From: Xiamenia xianingshaonis | GTDB taxonomy: Bacteria > Actinomycetota > Coriobacteriia > Coriobacteriales > Eggerthellaceae | Reading direction: 5' to 3' | DNA length: 64,000 nt | Assembly (NCBI RefSeq): GCF_017945865.1 | Contig: NZ_CP072829.1 | Coordinates: 434,001 to 498,000 of the forward strand | Shown: piece by piece, positions 27,791-42,116 of the stretch | Numbering within the stretch: the first letter of the stretch is position 1 | Layout: every line of letters starts with the position of its first letter | The notes under the pieces: model-generated | What the model was told of the DNA's origin: nothing | Database searches by the model: none | What the model saw: the letters and a program-made list of their open reading frames with translations, nothing else | Translations under genes and position numbers: made by a program

Positions 27791-28327
27791 ATGGCGCGGG
27801 TTCGGAAAAAGATCCTCATCGTCGACGGCTACAACGTGCTGCGCTCAGGCAGCCGCTACCGCACGATTTCCGTGCCCGACTACACTGACGATGCCTTCAA
27901 TGCGGCTCGCGACCGCCTGGTTGACGACGTGATCAACTACGCCGGCCGCGAATACCAGGCGATCATCGTCTACGACGGCGGTGACAACGCGTTCTCGTCC
28001 GGCGAGGTGGAAAAGGTCGGCGGCGTGCGCATCATGTTCAGTCCGGCGGGACAGTCGGCTGACAAGGTCATCGAAAAGATCGCGCACGACGCGAAGGCCC
28101 GTGGCGTCGAAGCGCTTGTCGTGACCAGCGACGCGTCTGTGCAGGACACCGTGTTCGGGGGAGGCGTCGAGCGCATGAGCGCCGAAGGGTTCTGCCGCGA
28201 AATGGGCCGCTATTACGATGAGGTGCGCGTCGAGCGGCGCCAGAAAGTGGCCGTGAAGAACACGGTGGCCGACCGCATCAGCCCCGACGCGCTCGCGAAG
28301 TTGAAGGCGCTGCGCGACCGCCGCTAA
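27791..28327 (+). CDS. YacP/Rae1-like NYN ribonuclease
   Basis: 178 residues. The NYN/PIN fold is shown by ILIVDGYNVLRSG at the start, IIVYDGGDNA, GQSADKVIEKIA and VVTSDASVQDTVF, with acidic residues for metal binding. In Bacillus, YacP (Rae1) cuts mRNA in the ribosomal A site. The neighbour rlmB is the same as there, which supports orthology. It converges on the GGDEF gene with only 19 bp between stops. Confidence 0.85.
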   Translation: MARVRKKILIVDGYNVLRSGSRYRTISVPDYTDDAFNAARDRLVDDVINYAGREYQAIIVYDGGDNAFSSGEVEKVGGVRIMFSPAGQSADKVIEKIAHDAKARGVEALVVTSDASVQDTVFGGGVERMSAEGFCREMGRYYDEVRVERRQKVAVKNTVADRISPDALAKLKALRDRR

Positions 28328-28346
28328 TCGCGCAGGCAAAAAGCAC

Positions 28347-29972
28347 CTACCCGACGCGCAGGCACGACTTTCCGGACGATTTCGCCGCATACAAGGCGTC
28401 GTCGGCACGTTTGATCAGCTCGTCGATGGGCTCTGTCCCCGTGAAGTCCACGACCACGCCGACGCTGCCGGTCACCTTGCACATCTCGCAGCTCTGCTCG
28501 GACTGCTCCGCGATCAGGTCGAGGAACCTCTGCGCCTTCTCGCACACCTCGTCGACGCTGCTCACGTTGCGCATCGAGGCCACGAACTCGTCGCCGCCCC
28601 AGCGAACGACGACGTTTTCCGCGAACACGTCCTTCAAAATGTTTGCCGCCAGCACGAGCAGGTGGTCGCCCACCGTGTGGCCGTACGTGTCGTTGATGCC
28701 CTTGAAATTGTCCAAGTCCATGATCATGATGGCCGTCGAGTCGGCGCTTTCGTTTTCGGCGAGCGCTTCGTAGAAGTACCGGCGGTTGTACAGCCCGGTC
28801 AAGTAGTCGGTGCGGGCGTTTTGCAGCGCCTGGTTCTCCAGTTCGCGCTGCTCGGTCATGTCCGAATACAGCCGGATGCGCCCGGTCGGATTGCCGAACA
28901 CGTCAAGGATGGGTGCCTTGCGCATGTAGAGCAGTCGCACCGAATCTCCCTTCGTGAGCAGGAATTCTTCGGATTCGTGGTGCTCGCGGATGCGTGCCAG
29001 CTTCTCGCCGAAGGCGTCGCGGCGCCATTCGGAGAAACTGCGTCCGATGGAATTGGCGCGCTCGATCTCGAAGTACTGCTCGGTCAGCGCGTTGATGCCG
29101 GCGATGACGTCGTTCGCGTCTTCGATGATGACCGACAGCGGAATGGAGTCGATGAGGATGTTCAACTCGTTTTGGATGTTGCCCAGCTCGGTGATGTCGT
29201 GGCCCATGCCCACGGTTCCCATGACCGTGCCGTCCTCGTCGTACAGGGGCGCTTTGTATGTTTTGAGCTTGCGCCGCCCCTCGGGCGTGGTGATCTCTTC
29301 CTCGAACGAGCACATGTGGCCCGCCTCGATGGCGAGGGCTTCGGTTTTCGCACAGATTTCGGCGCTTTCGGTGTCGTCTTCCGGCAGGCCCCAAATGTAG
29401 TTGTGCCCGCGGCCGATCACGTCCTCTTTCGATTTGTTCACGACTGAGCAGAAGAAGTCGTTCACCTTCAGATGCGTGCCGTTGAGGGTCTTGAACCAGA
29501 TCATGTCCGGCACTGAATCGATGAGCGTGCTGAAGTAGGTGTTGTGCAGCAGGGATTCGGAGCGCAGATGGGCTCTGAGGAACAGGGTGGAAATCCGGTT
29601 TTCCAGATAGGGCTGCGTCAGCGGCGTGACCCATACGGCGTCGATGACGGCGAAGTCGTCGGCGGTGTAGGCGTTGCGCTCGTCAAGCGATGCGACGACG
29701 ATGAGGATGCAGAAGCGCTCGCCGTGCGCGTCGCGCCAGGCAGGGACAAGGCCGCCCAGGTCAGCGGCGGGTGACAGCGCCTGGCCGGTCGATTGCCGCC
29801 AGCTGTCGGCGTCGATGACGACGATGTCTGAGTCGGCGAAAGCGTTCGGGTCGAACGCGGCGTACGAATGCGTTTCGTGCCGAAAGCGAGGGTAAGGCTC
29901 CTGCGCGTCGATCGTCTGGCCAACGGCCTCGCTGACGCCAAACAGCGAGATGTGCAAAGTCTTGTGATACAT
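28347..29972 (-). CDS. PAS-PAS-GGDEF diguanylate cyclase
   Basis: 541 residues, no membrane segment. An N-terminal ~120-residue receiver-like part without an evident phospho-Asp set is followed by two PAS domains (~140-265, PDMIWFKTLNGTHLKVNDFF; ~270-385, IPLSVIIEDANDVIAGIN) and a GGDEF domain (~390-541) with intact active site VVRWGGDEFVASM and the family start ARTDYLTGLYNRRYFYEAL. The c-di-GMP inhibitory RxxD site is absent. GGAGGAG precedes ATG 29972. Its upstream region holds two striking inverted repeats. It probably makes c-di-GMP (or a related dinucleotide) in response to a cytosolic signal. Confidence 0.92.
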   Translation of the reverse strand: MYHKTLHISLFGVSEAVGQTIDAQEPYPRFRHETHSYAAFDPNAFADSDIVVIDADSWRQSTGQALSPAADLGGLVPAWRDAHGERFCILIVVASLDERNAYTADDFAVIDAVWVTPLTQPYLENRISTLFLRAHLRSESLLHNTYFSTLIDSVPDMIWFKTLNGTHLKVNDFFCSVVNKSKEDVIGRGHNYIWGLPEDDTESAEICAKTEALAIEAGHMCSFEEEITTPEGRRKLKTYKAPLYDEDGTVMGTVGMGHDITELGNIQNELNILIDSIPLSVIIEDANDVIAGINALTEQYFEIERANSIGRSFSEWRRDAFGEKLARIREHHESEEFLLTKGDSVRLLYMRKAPILDVFGNPTGRIRLYSDMTEQRELENQALQNARTDYLTGLYNRRYFYEALAENESADSTAIMIMDLDNFKGINDTYGHTVGDHLLVLAANILKDVFAENVVVRWGGDEFVASMRNVSSVDEVCEKAQRFLDLIAEQSEQSCEMCKVTGSVGVVVDFTGTEPIDELIKRADDALYAAKSSGKSCLRVG

Positions 29973-30045
29973 GCTGTCTCCTCCTGCTGGATTTCATCAA
30001 GTGTACCGTAAGGAGAAAGTTTGACGTGGCCAGGCCGATGTTATA

Positions 30046-30063
30046 TGGGGTAAAAATACCCCA
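30046..30063. repeat. Inverted repeat TGGGGTA-A4-TACCCCA
   Basis: A perfect 7-bp inverted repeat around AAAA, 75-90 bp upstream of the GGDEF start. It fits a dimeric regulator site. Confidence 0.7.
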
Positions 30064-30083
30064 AACGGAGTACTTTAGTGTGC

Positions 30084-30109
30084 CAAGTGGGATGAATTCA
30101 TCCCACTTG
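30084..30109. repeat. 26-bp perfect palindrome
   Basis: Perfect two-fold symmetry over 26 bp with GAATTC at the centre and CAAGTGGG/CCCACTTG at the ends. It lies 110-140 bp upstream of the GGDEF gene and 145-170 bp upstream of the rpoB promoter. No T-run follows, so an operator is more likely than a terminator. Confidence 0.85.
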
Positions 30110-30254
30110 TGCCGGTATGGCCTGCTTCGGCCCGGTGCCGCGTCGCCCCTGCCGCGACGAAGCATGCGGCGCCTTGCCGGACTGCGGCCTCGATGCGCGG
30201 CGGTCCGTTTCGCTGCAATCTCCTGCAAAAATCCATCATTCGTAAAAAAGTTTC

Positions 30255-30283
30255 TTGACAGGGCTTGACACGGGTCCTATTTT
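30255..30283 (+). promoter_or_regulatory. rpoB promoter
   Basis: TTGACA (30255-30260) and TATTTT (30278-30283) are separated by 17 bp. A second TTGACA lies at 30265. The start point near 30290 leaves a ~50-nt leader with AAAGGAGG. Confidence 0.65.
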
Positions 30284-30340
30284 GTACATTCGCGATTTTT
30301 TGCGTTCACACTCGCGTCGGTAAAGGAGGAAACGCCTCGT

Positions 30341-38278
<7,938 letters not shown>

Positions 38279-38334
38279 ACGGCGTTTTGCAGGCGCTTGG
38301 GGCATCCCGGCGTCTGCGGCGTAGCGAGGCGAGG

Positions 38335-38371
38335 GCCCGGTTGCAGCGGCAAGCTGCGGCCGGGCTTTTTT
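38335..38371 (+). terminator. rpoBC terminator
   Basis: A 13-bp stem (GCCCGG..GCAGC with GCTGC..CCGGGC, two wobble pairs) with a 5-nt loop and six T, 57 bp after rpoC. Confidence 0.93.
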
Positions 38372-38429
38372 GCGTGCGGGGGAGGGTAGAGCTGCGGGGG
38401 TGCAGGGGTGTTGGGGGTGGTAGGGCTTG

Positions 38430-38480
38430 GTCCCAGCACTGCCGGCGTCCCAGCACTGCCGCCGCCCCAGTGCTGCCGGG
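38430..38480. repeat. 17-bp tandem repeat, three copies
   Basis: GTCCCAGCACTGCCGGC, GTCCCAGCACTGCCGCC and GCCCCAGTGCTGCCGGG follow one another. The region is non-coding between rpoC and the MITE-like element. Confidence 0.75.
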
Positions 38481-38509
38481 GTGCTAGCGGCGGTGCGGGG
38501 CTGCTTTCA

Positions 38510-38764
38510 TGTGGAGAAAATGTGTACTGGAGATATTCTAGCATAAAATCAGCATCCCGCGCATCATTTTGCCGGAAAACAAGCGCTCGGAGGCCCCTCG
38601 AAGGCCCATTGAGGGCCGCAATCCTTTGCTAGCTATCGCATATATGCAGAATTCGAGCCAGAGTTCATGCGCATTTTTCGCTCGTCATCCCGCTTTTTTG
38701 CACAAAATGATGCAAACTTCCGTAAAAACAGGCCCTAAAATCGCCAGTACACAATTCCTTCACA
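38510..38764 (+). mobile_element. MITE-like element, copy A (255 bp)
   Basis: Both ends carry a 25-bp inverted repeat starting TGTGRAGRAAWTGTGTACTG (21 of 25 positions agree between ends). The interior is AT-richer than its surroundings and has no gene. A second element of 254 bp with the same ends lies at 56782-57035 in the opposite orientation; the first 70 bp of the two agree at about two thirds of positions without gaps, and both right ends share CCTAAAATC. No transposase is inside and no clear target duplication is seen. Confidence 0.7.
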
Positions 38765-38772
38765 TAACATGC

Positions 38773-38778
38773 TACAAT
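38773..38778 (+). promoter_or_regulatory. TACAAT -10 candidate beside element A
   Basis: TACAAT begins 9 bp after the right end of the element and 127 bp before the next gene. The -35, if any, would lie inside the element end. Confidence 0.35.
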
Positions 38779-38904
38779 AGCAGCCACCACGACGCATTCG
38801 GGCGTGCCGTCGGGCGTCTGCGCTTCGGCCGTCGCCGCCTCGGTCGCCGCCCCGTGCGCCGCAACGGCCCTGCACGTCCGCCGCCCTGCGAAAAAGGAGC
38901 CCCT

Positions 38905-39747
38905 ATGAATGCCGACCCGTTCCGCAAGCTCGCCGAGCTGACTGAAGAAGCCCTGATCACCTGCAAGGCCGAGCTGTCGATGCTGCCCGACGGCAACCTC
39001 ATCTGCTGGCATGACAAAAACGGCCGCCCCCACTACTACCAGGCGTATTGCGACCTGGACGGCACCTACCGCCGCAAGGGCATCGGCAAGAAGCCGGCCG
39101 TTTTGCAGGCGATGGCGCGCAAGGGCTACCTGGAGGCCGCCCAGGACATCCTTGAGGGCAATCTGGCCGCCATCACCCAGGCGCAGGCGGCCTACGTGCC
39201 CTGCGACACCGAGCACATAAACGCCCGCCTGGGCAAGGCTTTTGCCGGCCTCCCGACCGACCAGCTGGAAAACACCCAGGTCGCGCTTGTGTTCCTCGGC
39301 ATCAACGAAGACCTGCAACGTCGGCTGGTCCAGCATGAACAGTGGGCGCGCGAGCCGTACGAGCGCTCGCAGAGATACCCCGAGAACCTGACGCTGCGCG
39401 CGTCCAACGGCACCATGATGCGCTCGAAGTCCGAACTGCTCATCGCCGAGCGCCTGGCCCGCTTCCAGGTCCCGTACCGCTACGAGCAGGTGATCATGGT
39501 CGGCGGCTGCGAGATGGCGCCCGACTTCACGTTCCAAGATCGCAATGGCGACGAGTTCTACCTGGAGTTTTGCGGCATGATGGACGATCCGGGCTATGTC
39601 GAGGGGTTCAAGTCGCGCCGCCAGATCTACGAAAACGCGGGCATTTGCGCGTGGAATCGCATGATATACCTGTTTGCAACGGGCAACGAGATCGACCTGG
39701 AAGACATCGACGAGGTCATCCAGAAAAAGATCATGCCGCGGCTGTAA
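38905..39747 (+). CDS. Hypothetical protein with PDDEXK-nuclease-like C-terminal domain
   Basis: 280 residues. The N-terminal ~110 residues (DGNLICWHDKNGRPHYYQAY, then RRKGIGKKPAVLQAMARKGYL) suggest a small binding domain. The C-terminal half has MRSKSELLIAERLARFQVPY, then APDFTF, then FYLEFCGMMDDPGYVEGF, the spacing of a PD-(D/E)XK nuclease (Glu, Asp, then E-x-x). I know this pattern from uncharacterised Firmicutes/Coriobacteria proteins. ATG 38905 has AAAGGAG upstream. It stands 140 bp after the MITE-like element A. Function unknown; a nuclease role is inference from the motif. Confidence 0.75.
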   Translation: MNADPFRKLAELTEEALITCKAELSMLPDGNLICWHDKNGRPHYYQAYCDLDGTYRRKGIGKKPAVLQAMARKGYLEAAQDILEGNLAAITQAQAAYVPCDTEHINARLGKAFAGLPTDQLENTQVALVFLGINEDLQRRLVQHEQWAREPYERSQRYPENLTLRASNGTMMRSKSELLIAERLARFQVPYRYEQVIMVGGCEMAPDFTFQDRNGDEFYLEFCGMMDDPGYVEGFKSRRQIYENAGICAWNRMIYLFATGNEIDLEDIDEVIQKKIMPRL

Positions 39748-39833
39748 CGCAGCAAAAAGACGAAAACGAGCGTGCGACGGAAGCGGCCCTGCGAAGGCGG
39801 GCGCTTCGTCGCCGCGAACAAGAAAGGGAAACC

Positions 39834-40397
39834 ATGGCAGACGGCAAAATCTCTGTTCCCGACGGCGAAGAGGCTCCGGCGTCCCAGATCGGCGCGACGC
39901 TGGAAGCACTGGCCGCGACCATTGCCGACAGGCGGGACGCGGGCGAGGAAAGCTACACGCATCGCCTGCTTGCGGGGTCGCCGGACAAGGTGTTGAAGAA
40001 GGTCATGGAAGAGGCGGGCGAAGTGGCGCTTGCGGCGAAGGACGTGGAGGCATGGGCCACCAGCTCTATCGCGGCCGCCGTGGCGTTTGAGAGCGCTTGT
40101 GCGGCCGAAAGCGCGGCTGCCGCCGAAACTCCCGCATCGGTCGAGGCTGCTGCGGCGGCCGATTGCGCCTTTGATCCCGACGAGCTGGCCGTCCAGCTGC
40201 CGCCGGAATATGATGCGGCCATCGACCACTTGCGCTACGAAGCCGCCGACGTGGTCTATCACCTCATGGTCGTGCTTGAGCGCTACGGCATCTCGCTTGA
40301 CGAGTTCGCCGCCGAGCTCAACACTCGCATGACCGCCGCCGAGCGTCCCAAAGGGGCTGTCTGCCTGCGTCCTGAGCACGTCAAGCGCGGGAAGTAG
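39834..40397 (+). CDS. hisE: Phosphoribosyl-ATP pyrophosphatase with Ala-rich insert
   Basis: 187 residues against about 90-110 for usual HisE. The all-alpha MazG-like fold is seen in two pieces: TLEALAATIADRR, SYTHRLLAGSPDKVLKKVME and EAGEVALAAKD on one side, and HLRYEAADVVYHLMVVLERY on the other. Between them is an insert of about 60 residues, mostly Ala, Glu and Ser. HisE hydrolyses phosphoribosyl-ATP in histidine synthesis. Essential acidic residues (EEAGE, EAAD) are kept, so it is probably active. No other his gene adjoins it. ATG 39834 follows AAAGGG. Confidence 0.85.
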   Translation: MADGKISVPDGEEAPASQIGATLEALAATIADRRDAGEESYTHRLLAGSPDKVLKKVMEEAGEVALAAKDVEAWATSSIAAAVAFESACAAESAAAAETPASVEAAAAADCAFDPDELAVQLPPEYDAAIDHLRYEAADVVYHLMVVLERYGISLDEFAAELNTRMTAAERPKGAVCLRPEHVKRGK

Positions 40398-40420
40398 AGG
40401 GCGGCCGCGTTAGCTCGTCG

Positions 40421-40507
40421 GATGGCACCCGCGCCGAGCCAACCGGTCCAGTCTCCTTTGGCTTGACCTCGGATACGCCGTTATGGCGGAACCGCCTGCC
40501 GTAGGGC
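40421..40507 (+). repeat. Dispersed intergenic repeat, copy R1
   Basis: Shares with R2-R4 the core GAGCCAA, GGTC, CTCCTTTGGCT, GACC and the right part GGCGGAACCGCCTGCCG. This copy is truncated on its left relative to R2/R3. It lies just downstream of hisE. AGCCAA/TTGGCT and GGTC/GACC are complementary in interleaved order. Confidence 0.75.
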
Positions 40508-40527
40508 CCTGTCAGCTCGAGGTGAGA

Positions 40528-40590
40528 GGCGCCCGTTCATGCCTCAGGCCACTGCGCCGTTCAGGATGGCCAGAATGCCTGCGAGAAGAA
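40528..40590 (-). pseudogene. Remnant of a second DUF2442 gene
   Basis: About 60 bp closely match the interior of the intact DUF2442 gene near 41415-41475 (shared blocks GCGCCCG, CAGGCCACTG, CGTTCA and GCGA-AGAAG). It sits between a dispersed repeat and a hairpin, the same neighbours as the intact gene, so this is a decayed duplicate of the whole unit with most of the gene deleted. Confidence 0.6.
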
Positions 40591-40591
40591 G

Positions 40592-40634
40592 AAAGCGCCG
40601 GACTTATGTGAAATACTCACCGGTCGGGCGCTTT
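40592..40634 (-). terminator. Structured hairpin, copy 1 (terminator of the CdiA-CT-like gene)
   Basis: AAAGCGCC pairs with GGCGCTTT, with an inner GAC/GTC step and an inner hairpin GTGA-AATAC-TCAC. On the minus strand it is followed by TTCTTCTTC, so it can end the nuclease transcript. A related hairpin lies at 41713-41752, with a paired base change that keeps the stem. Confidence 0.65.
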
Positions 40635-40656
40635 GCTCAATCGCATAATAGCACGT

Positions 40657-41046
40657 CTACTTGATCTTTGTAACGCGTCCGCTCTTGTCTACATACAACA
40701 GTCTTCTCACTGACCGAAGATTATTGCCCCATTTCGACACTTCCGCAAAAATAGCCTGATTGGACAATCCTTTCATCCGACGTGAATCAAAAATCAGATC
40801 GCGAGATTGATGAAGCGCCTCGCGAAGGCGTTTTTGAACGACGCGCAGACTGTTTGACGTTGGGGCTTTCACTTCCCATAAAACGCCTCCTGCAACAAAA
40901 TCGGCCGATTTTGTTCGGTTTCCTTTAGTCTGGGGCACGAATTCCACATCAAGGCCGTAATCTGCAATAGCGCGTGCAGTGGCCATCTCGTGATCTTGGA
41001 TATTGAGATGCATGGGCGCGGTTATGTTTCCCTGACGATGTGTCAT
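40657..41046 (-). CDS. Stand-alone CdiA-CT-like nuclease domain protein
   Basis: 129 residues, no signal or delivery domain. The pattern matches the CdiA C-terminal tRNA-nuclease family (PD-(D/E)XK fold): DHEMATARAIADYGLDVEFV, KSADFVAGG, WEVKAPTSNSLRVVQKRL and a basic C-terminus. The start is ATG 41046: it has no Shine-Dalgarno, but TACAAT ends 6 bp before it and TAGTCA lies 17 bp further up, which predicts a leaderless mRNA. Longer frames upstream run into a dispersed repeat and are rejected. No immunity gene is recognised beside it. It may be a domesticated or orphan toxin domain; activity is inference. Confidence 0.75.
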   Translation of the reverse strand: MTHRQGNITAPMHLNIQDHEMATARAIADYGLDVEFVPQTKGNRTKSADFVAGGVLWEVKAPTSNSLRVVQKRLREALHQSRDLIFDSRRMKGLSNQAIFAEVSKWGNNLRSVRRLLYVDKSGRVTKIK

Positions 41047-41052
41047 GACGCA

Positions 41053-41081
41053 ATTGTAACGGTTTGGCATTGAATTGACTA
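41053..41081 (-). promoter_or_regulatory. Promoter of the CdiA-CT-like gene (leaderless)
   Basis: Minus strand: TAGTCA (41081-41076), 17 bp, TACAAT (41058-41053), then 6 bp to the ATG. The predicted start point coincides with the start codon. Confidence 0.5.
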
Positions 41082-41127
41082 CTGCGCTTGAACGGGGTTG
41101 TTTGTGCTTGCGTGTTGGGGCTGAGGG

Positions 41128-41270
41128 AAAGGTCGCTAGCTGTGGGACGGCGCTTCCGCCGCGACGGCTCCGCCTCGATGCGTCGTCGGCCTGAGCCAAG
41201 GTCTCAGGCCTCCTTTGGCTTGACCTCGGCTACGCCGCCGCGGCGGAACCGCCTGCCGCGGGGCAGACGC
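41128..41270 (+). repeat. Dispersed intergenic repeat, copy R2
   Basis: Fullest copy with R3. It starts AAAGGTCGCTAGCTGTGGGA, has the core GAGCCAA-GGTC-N-CTCCTTTGGCT-TGACC, and ends CGGCGGAACCGCCTGCCG. It lies between the CdiA-CT-like gene and the DUF2442 gene. Confidence 0.8.
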
Positions 41271-41318
41271 TGCTCCGCCCCGCTATCGCGCTCGTTGCCT
41301 GCCGACGGGGCTCAAAGA

Positions 41319-41624
41319 TCAATCCCGGCTGAGCGCTTCCAGGGGGTCGGCTACGATGGGGGATTCGTAGGCCGTGAAGGGGTCGATGTCGATGCAGGTC
41401 GTCGGGTCGAAGCGCCCGCTCACATCCCAGGCCACTGTGTCGTTCAAAACGGTCAGCGCCCCCGCGAAGAAGCCCTCGTCCTCCAGCCTCGAGAACACGC
41501 CGCCCGCCTCGATGGACGGTGCCATGTCCACGCATGTGATCCTTCCGTCGGAAAAGTACGCATACACCGTCTTGTCCGGCCCGGCGACCGCCTGCGCGAC
41601 GGTCGGAAAATACTGCGATTCCAT
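41319..41624 (-). CDS. DUF2442 domain protein
   Basis: 101 residues. The family pattern is visible: DKTVYAYFSDGRITCVDMAP, GGVFSRLEDEGFFAGALTV and AWDVSGRFDPTTCIDIDPF. DUF2442 proteins are small, widespread in mobile and toxin-antitoxin-rich regions, and of unknown function (some neighbour DUF4160 proteins; none is seen here). ATG 41624 has ACGAGG upstream. A decayed partial copy lies 0.8 kb away. Confidence 0.8.
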   Translation of the reverse strand: MESQYFPTVAQAVAGPDKTVYAYFSDGRITCVDMAPSIEAGGVFSRLEDEGFFAGALTVLNDTVAWDVSGRFDPTTCIDIDPFTAYESPIVADPLEALSRD

Positions 41625-41712
41625 GCTTGCCTCGTTTCGCAAGTCAATAGGGCGATTCGTTTGCCACACGCGGCCTCTCCGCAGCAGGGCTGCCAGGCAT
41701 CGAAGAAGCGGA

Positions 41713-41752
41713 GAGCGTCGGGCTTGCGTGAAATGCTCACTGGGCGGACGCT
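41713..41752. repeat. Structured hairpin, copy 2
   Basis: AGCGTC pairs with GACGCT around GTGAAATGCTCAC, matching the hairpin at 40592-40634 (AGCGCC/GGCGCT). The C-G to T-A change on both sides of the stem suggests selection for structure. It lies upstream of the DUF2442 gene. Confidence 0.65.
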
Positions 41753-41805
41753 TTGTTGGGGCATTGTAGCAGGGGTTTGGGAGGGGAAGGGTGTGCAAAC
41801 GGGGC

Positions 41806-41833
41806 TTGTAAACTGGTTGGACTTTGCTACAAT
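41806..41833 (+). promoter_or_regulatory. Promoter of the putative antitoxin RNA
   Basis: TTGTAA, 16 bp, TACAAT on the plus strand. Transcription would start near 41840. Confidence 0.5.
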
Positions 41834-41839
41834 ACGGGG

Positions 41840-41936
41840 CAGGCGGCAACCCGCGCTACCGGGCGGCTGCTTCACAATACTCTACCTATTGTGATTGAAG
41901 AGCCGCTTTCCGACTAGGGGGGCGGCCTTTCTCTTT
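41840..41936 (+). ncRNA. Putative type I antitoxin RNA
   Basis: A promoter and a terminator bound a ~95-nt non-coding transcript converging on the small toxin gene. It contains hairpins CCCG/CGGG near 41851, CACAATA/TATTGTG at 41873-41893 and the terminal stem 41902-41926, with tail TTTCTCTTT. The layout copies par/RNAII and RatA-type antitoxins, which pair with the 3' end of the toxin mRNA. Both promoters of the locus share CTACAATAC followed by GGGGCAGGCGG. RNA evidence is lacking. Confidence 0.5.
41902..41936 (+). terminator. Terminator of the putative antitoxin RNA
   Basis: CCGCTTTCC pairs with GGGGGGCGG (G-T pairs included) over the loop GACTA, followed by CTTTCTCTTT. The stem is better on the plus strand than on the minus strand. 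Confidence 0.6.
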
Positions 41937-41946
41937 CCATCTCAGG

Positions 41947-42027
41947 CTACTCGCCCAACGACTTCCCGAGTCTTATGGCCGCGATGATCAACAGCAGCAG
42001 AGTCAACAACTCAGGCCATGTAACCAT
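41947..42027 (-). CDS. 26-residue hydrophobic peptide, type I toxin candidate
   Basis: It starts MVTWPELLTLLLLIIAAI and ends RLGKSLGE: one membrane helix followed by a short charged tail, the build of Fst/TxpA/Ldr-type toxins. A strong Shine-Dalgarno AAGGAG lies 6 nt before the ATG. TACAAT at 42081-42076 on the minus strand gives a ~40-nt leader. A convergent small RNA gene lies directly downstream. Too short for similarity proof; the call rests on layout, ribosome-binding site and composition. It could also be another small membrane peptide. Confidence 0.6.
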   Translation of the reverse strand: MVTWPELLTLLLLIIAAIRLGKSLGE

Positions 42028-42075
42028 AGCAGACTCCTTCCGAAGAAGAAGCAGCCCCGCCTGCCCCGCTTGGGT

Positions 42076-42081
42076 ATTGTA
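42076..42081 (-). promoter_or_regulatory. -10 of the toxin candidate
   Basis: TACAAT on the minus strand, 49 bp before the start codon; -35 unclear. A perfect 10-bp GC hairpin (42093-42117) lies just upstream. Confidence 0.4.
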
Positions 42082-42116
42082 GCGTATCGGCGCCCCGTCC
42101 GGGGTCGCCGGACGGG

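Larger units (their letters stand above)
29973..30340. other. GGDEF-rpoB divergent intergenic region
   Basis: 368 bp without a gene. Left half: two inverted repeats (30046-30063, 30084-30109). Right part: the rpoB promoter and an AT-rich leader. Confidence 0.6.

Noticed and set aside
38430-38480. CRISPR-like direct repeats
   Set aside because: Units are 17 bp with no spacers and no cas genes; simple tandem repeat.
41047-41199. N-terminal extension of the CdiA-CT-like protein
   Set aside because: It is encoded by the dispersed repeat R2 and has no ribosome-binding site; the promoter predicts a start at 41046.
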